From NCBI GenBank assembly GCA_002816455.1, contig MUCR01000067.1, positions 1 to 35,422 of the forward strand: DNA of 35,422 bases, written 5' to 3'. This stretch comes from SAR202 cluster bacterium Io17-Chloro-G4 (GTDB taxonomy: Bacteria; Chloroflexota; Dehalococcoidia; Lucifugimonadales; UBA3495). This document shows positions 32,055 to 35,422 of the stretch, in pieces. The notes below the pieces were generated by a model, which did not search any database, was not told the origin of the DNA, and saw only the letters and a program-made list of their open reading frames with translations. Within the stretch, counting starts at the first letter, position 1; every line of letters begins with the position of its first letter. Both the position numbers and the translations under genes were made by a program.

Positions 32055-32870
32055 CTATGCCGCTTGGCCACCGTCCATGTCGATGCACTGGCCGACGATA
32101 AACTCAGCGTCTTTGGTGCACAACCAAGCGATGAAATTACCGATCTCTTCCGGCTGCCCGGCGCGGCCCAGTGGGATGGACTCCAGCCGGTCGTGCCAAA
32201 CCTGCGTCCGGGGGTACCCATACAAAGCGTCGTTGCGAGAAGTATCGCTGGTGCCTGGGCTGACGCCGTTGACCCGGATGCCGAGGGGCGCCAAGGCTTT
32301 GCCCGCTTTATGGGTGAAAGTTGCCAAGGCACCGCTGGCTGTGGCGTAGGCTAGGTCGTTGGCCCGGCTAATCTTGGCTTCCACGGAAACTACGTTGACG
32401 ATTCTGCCGCCTCCTCCTTGTCGCAGAAAAGCCTGAACTACCGCCTTGGTAAACAGGAAAGCCCCGGTGACTTTGATATCCATCGCGGTGTGCCAGGCTT
32501 CCTCGGTCAGCTCCTCCAAGGGCGCCCAGGCGGCCATGCGGGGTGCGCTGGCGTTGTTGACCAAGAAATCTACGCGGCCAAACTGGGCGACAGTTCGCTC
32601 GACGGCTTCTTGCACCTGAGCTTCTTTGGTAACGTCGACAACCAGCGCTAGAGCGCCTAGACCCAAGCCACTAATCTCTTCGGCCACGCTGTCAATATCT
32701 CGCCATCCAGCGGCCTTCTCATCCTCGGGAAAGGTCTCCGGATCACGGCCGGTGCCGGTGACCGTTACGGCAGCGCCCTCCTTTGCGAACGCCATTGCCG
32801 CAGCCCGGCCAATACCCCGCATGCGCCCCGCTCCGGTAATCATTGCTACCTTCCGGTCAAACTTACCCAT
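32055..32870 (-). CDS. SDR-family protein lacking the catalytic Lys
   Basis: The 271-residue protein has the SDR fold with an unusual cofactor loop TGAGRMRGIG (12-21) and VNNAS (104-108) where NNAG is normal. The catalytic Tyr175 is followed by ATAS, so the Lys of YxxxK is Ser179. The reading is clear on the DNA and no frameshift is needed to explain it. The C-terminus FIVGQCIDMDGGQAA is standard. Without the Lys, normal hydride transfer chemistry would be weak; the protein may have another acid-base group, bind cofactor without catalysis, or act as a partner subunit. GGAG lies before ATG 32870. Confidence 0.85.
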   Translation of the reverse strand: MGKFDRKVAMITGAGRMRGIGRAAAMAFAKEGAAVTVTGTGRDPETFPEDEKAAGWRDIDSVAEEISGLGLGALALVVDVTKEAQVQEAVERTVAQFGRVDFLVNNASAPRMAAWAPLEELTEEAWHTAMDIKVTGAFLFTKAVVQAFLRQGGGGRIVNVVSVEAKISRANDLAYATASGALATFTHKAGKALAPLGIRVNGVSPGTSDTSRNDALYGYPRTQVWHDRLESIPLGRAGQPEEIGNFIAWLCTKDAEFIVGQCIDMDGGQAA

Positions 32871-32950
32871 TCCATACTCCAGGCGACTAATCGCGCATTG
32901 CGCGGGGTATACGCATCAACCAAACTCACTGCTGAGTGCTGATAGCTAAC

Positions 32951-33727
32951 TTACTTCGCCGTCCAACCGCCGTCCACAATCATCAAATGCCCATTGGTTG
33001 CGGCTGCGGACGGACTGGCTAGATAAATGGCTGCCCCCACAAGTTCCTCAGGCTCCATGTGGCGGCCCAATGGCATGTGCTCGGCCAATTCCCTTTCCAA
33101 TTCCTCCTCCGATCGGGGAACGGCAGCCAACATCCCCGGCGTCACGGTAGGTCCGGGGCCTATGGCATTCACCGTGATGCCGTGCTTGATCCACTCAAGA
33201 GCCAATACTCGAGTCAGGTTGGCCACGCCGGCTTTGGCGGAACAGTAAGCCGCCCGGTTTTCCCTGGCCACCACGCTGAACTGGGAGGCGATGTTGATGA
33301 TCCGGCCACCGCCTTGGGCAATCATGTGTCTGGCGGAGGCTTGGGCGCAGAAAAATACACCTTTCAGGTTGGTGTCCACCACCAAGTCCCAGTCGGCCTC
33401 GGTCACCTCCAATGACGGCTTTGGTCGGCGAATCCCGGCGTTACTTATCAGAATATCTAAGCTGCCGAAGTCTTTTGCGACCTGGTCTGTGGCGCTCGCG
33501 ATATTGCCCAAGTCCAGAACGTCCAAGGCGTAAACGTTGCATTTCTTGCCCAACGCCACTACTCCGGCTCTGGTGGTGGCTGCTTCTTCCAGCCGCTCTG
33601 GGACGTCGGAGACGGCCACATCGGCCCCGGCTTCGGCCAAGCCGATGGCCAAGGCTGCGCCGATACCCCGGGCCGAACCGGTGACCAAAGCAACCTTCCC
33701 CTCTAAACTCAAGCCAGCGTAGGCCAT
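32951..33727 (-). CDS. Short-chain dehydrogenase/reductase (SDR)
   Basis: The 258-residue classical SDR has TGSARGIG (16-23), ISNAG (94-98) and Tyr161-x3-Lys165 (YCSAK). The acidic residue at the end of the second strand, in AVSDVPE, favours NAD. It ends GHLMIVDGGWTAK, the usual SDR closure. GGAGG lies about ten bases before the ATG at 33727. It resembles 3-oxoacyl-ACP or gluconate-type reductases in overall form, but the substrate is not readable. It is the first gene of the minus-strand SDR/SnoaL run. Confidence 0.92.
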   Translation of the reverse strand: MAYAGLSLEGKVALVTGSARGIGAALAIGLAEAGADVAVSDVPERLEEAATTRAGVVALGKKCNVYALDVLDLGNIASATDQVAKDFGSLDILISNAGIRRPKPSLEVTEADWDLVVDTNLKGVFFCAQASARHMIAQGGGRIINIASQFSVVARENRAAYCSAKAGVANLTRVLALEWIKHGITVNAIGPGPTVTPGMLAAVPRSEEELERELAEHMPLGRHMEPEELVGAAIYLASPSAAATNGHLMIVDGGWTAK

Positions 33728-33780
33728 ATCGCAGGACCTCCAAGATACCTAATTTGTTATTGGGAGCTTAATAACGGCCA

Positions 33781-33960
33781 TGGTTCGACAAGCCTGTCGT
33801 GAGCTAAGTCGAACGGCTCTCCATGAGCGGGTCATAGACTCGGCGGGTGGTTCGACAAATCTGCCCTGAGCCAAGTCGCACGGCTTGCCATGGGCGGAAT
33901 CATTGTTTCCAGCGAGCAAGGTTAGAATTTCCGATCATCCTGAGATGGTCGAAAGACCCA
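33781..33960. repeat. Dispersed TTCGACAAG-type repeats
   Basis: Two diverged copies lie in tandem (33781-33830 and 33848-33897), each with TGGTTCGACAA, a GAGC(C/T)AAGTCG middle and a CCATGRGCGG end. A related fragment, CATCCTGAGATGGTCGAAAG, lies at 33936-33955. They are kin to 27548-27618. No gene is seen in 33728-34200. Confidence 0.75.
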
Positions 33961-34106
33961 GCAACTCATACGTGTGCCAGCCTCGGCGGCGCTAGCATAA
34001 CATAACCTTTGATTCACCGGCGCAATCCACTAAAACGCTGCTATTTCGAGTCCCACGCAAGCGGCGCCAATGGTAGACTCCCGGTGTAGACTGCACATAG
34101 CGGGGC

Positions 34107-34160
34107 CGACCGGACTTTAGGGTTGGGCCGGACTTTAGAGTTAGGCCGGACTTTAGAGTT
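34107..34160 (+). repeat. Three tandem 18-bp units upstream of the MFS gene
   Basis: Units 34107-34124, 34125-34142 and 34143-34160 share the core CCGGACTTTAGRGTT; units 2 and 3 differ at one base. The array ends 40 bases before the transporter start, so it may be a regulator-binding array or a simple repeat that can vary in number. Confidence 0.85.
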
Positions 34161-34200
34161 GGGCACGAAGGCCCGCACCCTTTATCCAGAGGAGACACAT

Positions 34201-35422
34201 TTGGACCAAGCCCTCTCTCCCCCCGTAGACCGAAAACAAAACAGAGGCTTCATCCTAGGCAGCTTGTCCTTCGGTCACGGGATCGCCCACCTCTACGACC
34301 AAGGTATACCGGTATTCATGCCAGCCATCGCAACCGCCCTGGGTTTGAGCAACCTGCAAGTAGCCAGTCTCTTAGGCATACGCCAAGCAGGATTCGGCGT
34401 CGTCAATTTGGGTGTCGGCGTGTTCGTGGACATGCTGAAAAACCAGTGGGGCATCATTCTGACCGCCTGCATGTTTTGGGCGGCTATAGCCTATCTGGCG
34501 GTGGGCGCCGCCCCAAATTTTCCAGTGTTGGTTTTGGCCATTGCGGTCGTGTCCATTCCAGGCGCCTTGTGGCATCTGCCCGCCACCGCGGCTCTATCTC
34601 GTCGCTTCCCAGACCGTAGAGGATTCGCTATTTCAATTCACGGCTTCGGGTCCAACATCGGAAACGTCCTGGGCCCTATTTTGGCCGGCGCTCTATTGAC
34701 CATACTGTTCTACCGCAGCGTTCTATTCATCTATGCCGCCCCAGCCGCCCTCACCGGATTTTTCGTATGGTGGTCGTTGAAGGACTTGGGCAAGGATGAA
34801 CCACAATCCGGGCGGATGACAATGCGGAACCAGTTTCTGGCCACAAGGGAGGTGCTGAGGAACCCGGTTGTGGTCGCCCTGGTGATTTCGGCGGCCTTGC
34901 GAGGAGTGGGGCTAAACGCCTTGTTTCATTGGACGCCGTTTTATCTAGAAGAAGAACTGGGCAAAAGCCACTTTAGTACCGGCGTTCATTTTGCGCTGCT
35001 CACAGGCATGGGCATCGTTTCGGCGCCCTTTTTAGGCCAGCTTTCTGACAGATTTGGACGCAAACAGGTGATCGTTCCCGGGATGGCCGCAGCCACGGTC
35101 CTGTTGATGCTGGTGGTAACCGTCAGCGATACATTTATGCTGGCGATTCTGTTTGCTGGCTTGGGATTGTTCAGCTTCTCGTTGCAGCAAATTATCCTTG
35201 CCGCCGTATTGGATATAGCCGGAAGGGGCACCGAAGCGGCCACCACCGGCTTCATCTTTGGGCTGAACGGCATTATCGGCGGCGCTTCGCCCTTCGTCGC
35301 CACGGTAATCATTGAACACTTGGGAGGGTTCGGCTCGGTGTATTACTACGCCGGATTTTTAACTATGGCGTCGGGACTGTTAGTTTTGATGGTGCCTTTG
35401 GCCAAACCGAACCAGGAGCCGC
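34201..35422 (+). CDS. MFS transporter (3' end outside window)
   Basis: An open frame runs from TTG at 34201 to the right edge without a stop, giving 407 codons so far. It starts MDQALSPPVDRKQNRGFILG and has about 11-12 hydrophobic helices. The MFS cytoplasmic motif GQLSDRFGRKQV lies between helices 7 and 8, with a degenerate N-half counterpart (GVFVDMLKNQWG). SIHGFGSNIGNVLGPILAG is the helix 5-type motif. GAGGAGA lies five bases before the TTG, and no in-frame ATG comes sooner than about residue 40. It probably exports or imports a small organic compound in the inner membrane. Only a few residues are likely missing at the C-terminus. Confidence 0.88.
   Translation, partial: MDQALSPPVDRKQNRGFILGSLSFGHGIAHLYDQGIPVFMPAIATALGLSNLQVASLLGIRQAGFGVVNLGVGVFVDMLKNQWGIILTACMFWAAIAYLAVGAAPNFPVLVLAIAVVSIPGALWHLPATAALSRRFPDRRGFAISIHGFGSNIGNVLGPILAGALLTILFYRSVLFIYAAPAALTGFFVWWSLKDLGKDEPQSGRMTMRNQFLATREVLRNPVVVALVISAALRGVGLNALFHWTPFYLEEELGKSHFSTGVHFALLTGMGIVSAPFLGQLSDRFGRKQVIVPGMAAATVLLMLVVTVSDTFMLAILFAGLGLFSFSLQQIILAAVLDIAGRGTEAATTGFIFGLNGIIGGASPFVATVIIEHLGGFGSVYYYAGFLTMASGLLVLMVPLAKPNQEP

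Noticed and set aside
34107-34160. CRISPR array
   Set aside because: The units are directly adjacent with no unique spacers, and no cas genes are present.
33992-34198. 68-codon minus-strand frame with repeated LKSG words
   Set aside because: The repeated residues are just the translation of the 18-bp tandem DNA repeat; no other sign of coding.

Overview
The window is a 35.4 kb piece of a free-living, heterotrophic bacterial chromosome with moderate-to-high GC and 33 supported protein genes, the last cut by the right edge. I recognised no rRNA or tRNA genes, CRISPR array, prophage or insertion-sequence transposase. The gene mix fits a Chloroflexota lineage of the Dehalococcoidia/SAR202 type: a two-subunit 2-oxoacid:ferredoxin oxidoreductase, CaiB/BaiF CoA-transferases, many SDR enzymes, a Thr/Pro-linker lipoprotein peptidase, and a pyrG-tal-rho block. 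This assignment is inference from content only.

Layout: (a) 314-2892, korAB, ending in a strong intrinsic terminator. (b) 3161-3439, an orphan zinc-finger anti-sigma-like protein. (c) 3500-6690 on the minus strand, a cytochrome c maturation operon read ccmA-B-C-D-E; its CcmE has the Cys-type (CxxxY) haem site and no ccmF, ccmG or ccmH is present. (d) 6896-9813, an endonuclease III-like HhH-GPD protein, a zinc-type alcohol/quinone dehydrogenase and a fumarylacetoacetate-hydrolase-family enzyme. (e) 9839-11282, repeat-rich spacers around an SDR gene. (f) 11332-13706 minus, a FIST-domain sensor followed by a leucine-binding-protein-like protein with no signal peptide. (g) 13796-15223 minus, an M28 lipoprotein peptidase. 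(h) 15461-20283 plus, a small GatC/AtzG-like protein, an amidase, two CMD/AhpD-type proteins, an alpha/beta hydrolase and a Gal80-like oxidoreductase. (i) 20303-24261 minus, rho, transaldolase and CTP synthase, the last with a near-consensus promoter and a possible leader peptide. (j) 24623-33727, a catabolic stretch: Rieske protein, two class III CoA-transferases, VOC protein, a second amidase, nitroreductase, SnoaL/NTF2-like protein and three SDRs. (k) 34201 to the edge, an MFS transporter starting with TTG and preceded by a three-unit 18-bp tandem repeat.

Taken together, the accessory genes suggest uptake and oxidation of organic acids, amides and possibly cyclic or steroid-like compounds as CoA thioesters, with 2-oxoacid oxidation feeding ferredoxin. 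Substrates cannot be read from sequence. The most notable points are the variant Ccm system, the pyrG leader, the FIST/binding-protein pair, the AtzG-like small subunit, the bacterial Gal80-like protein, and paralogues that lost catalytic residues (an SDR without its Lys, a CoA-transferase without its Asp). Several genes seem to use TTG or GTG starts.
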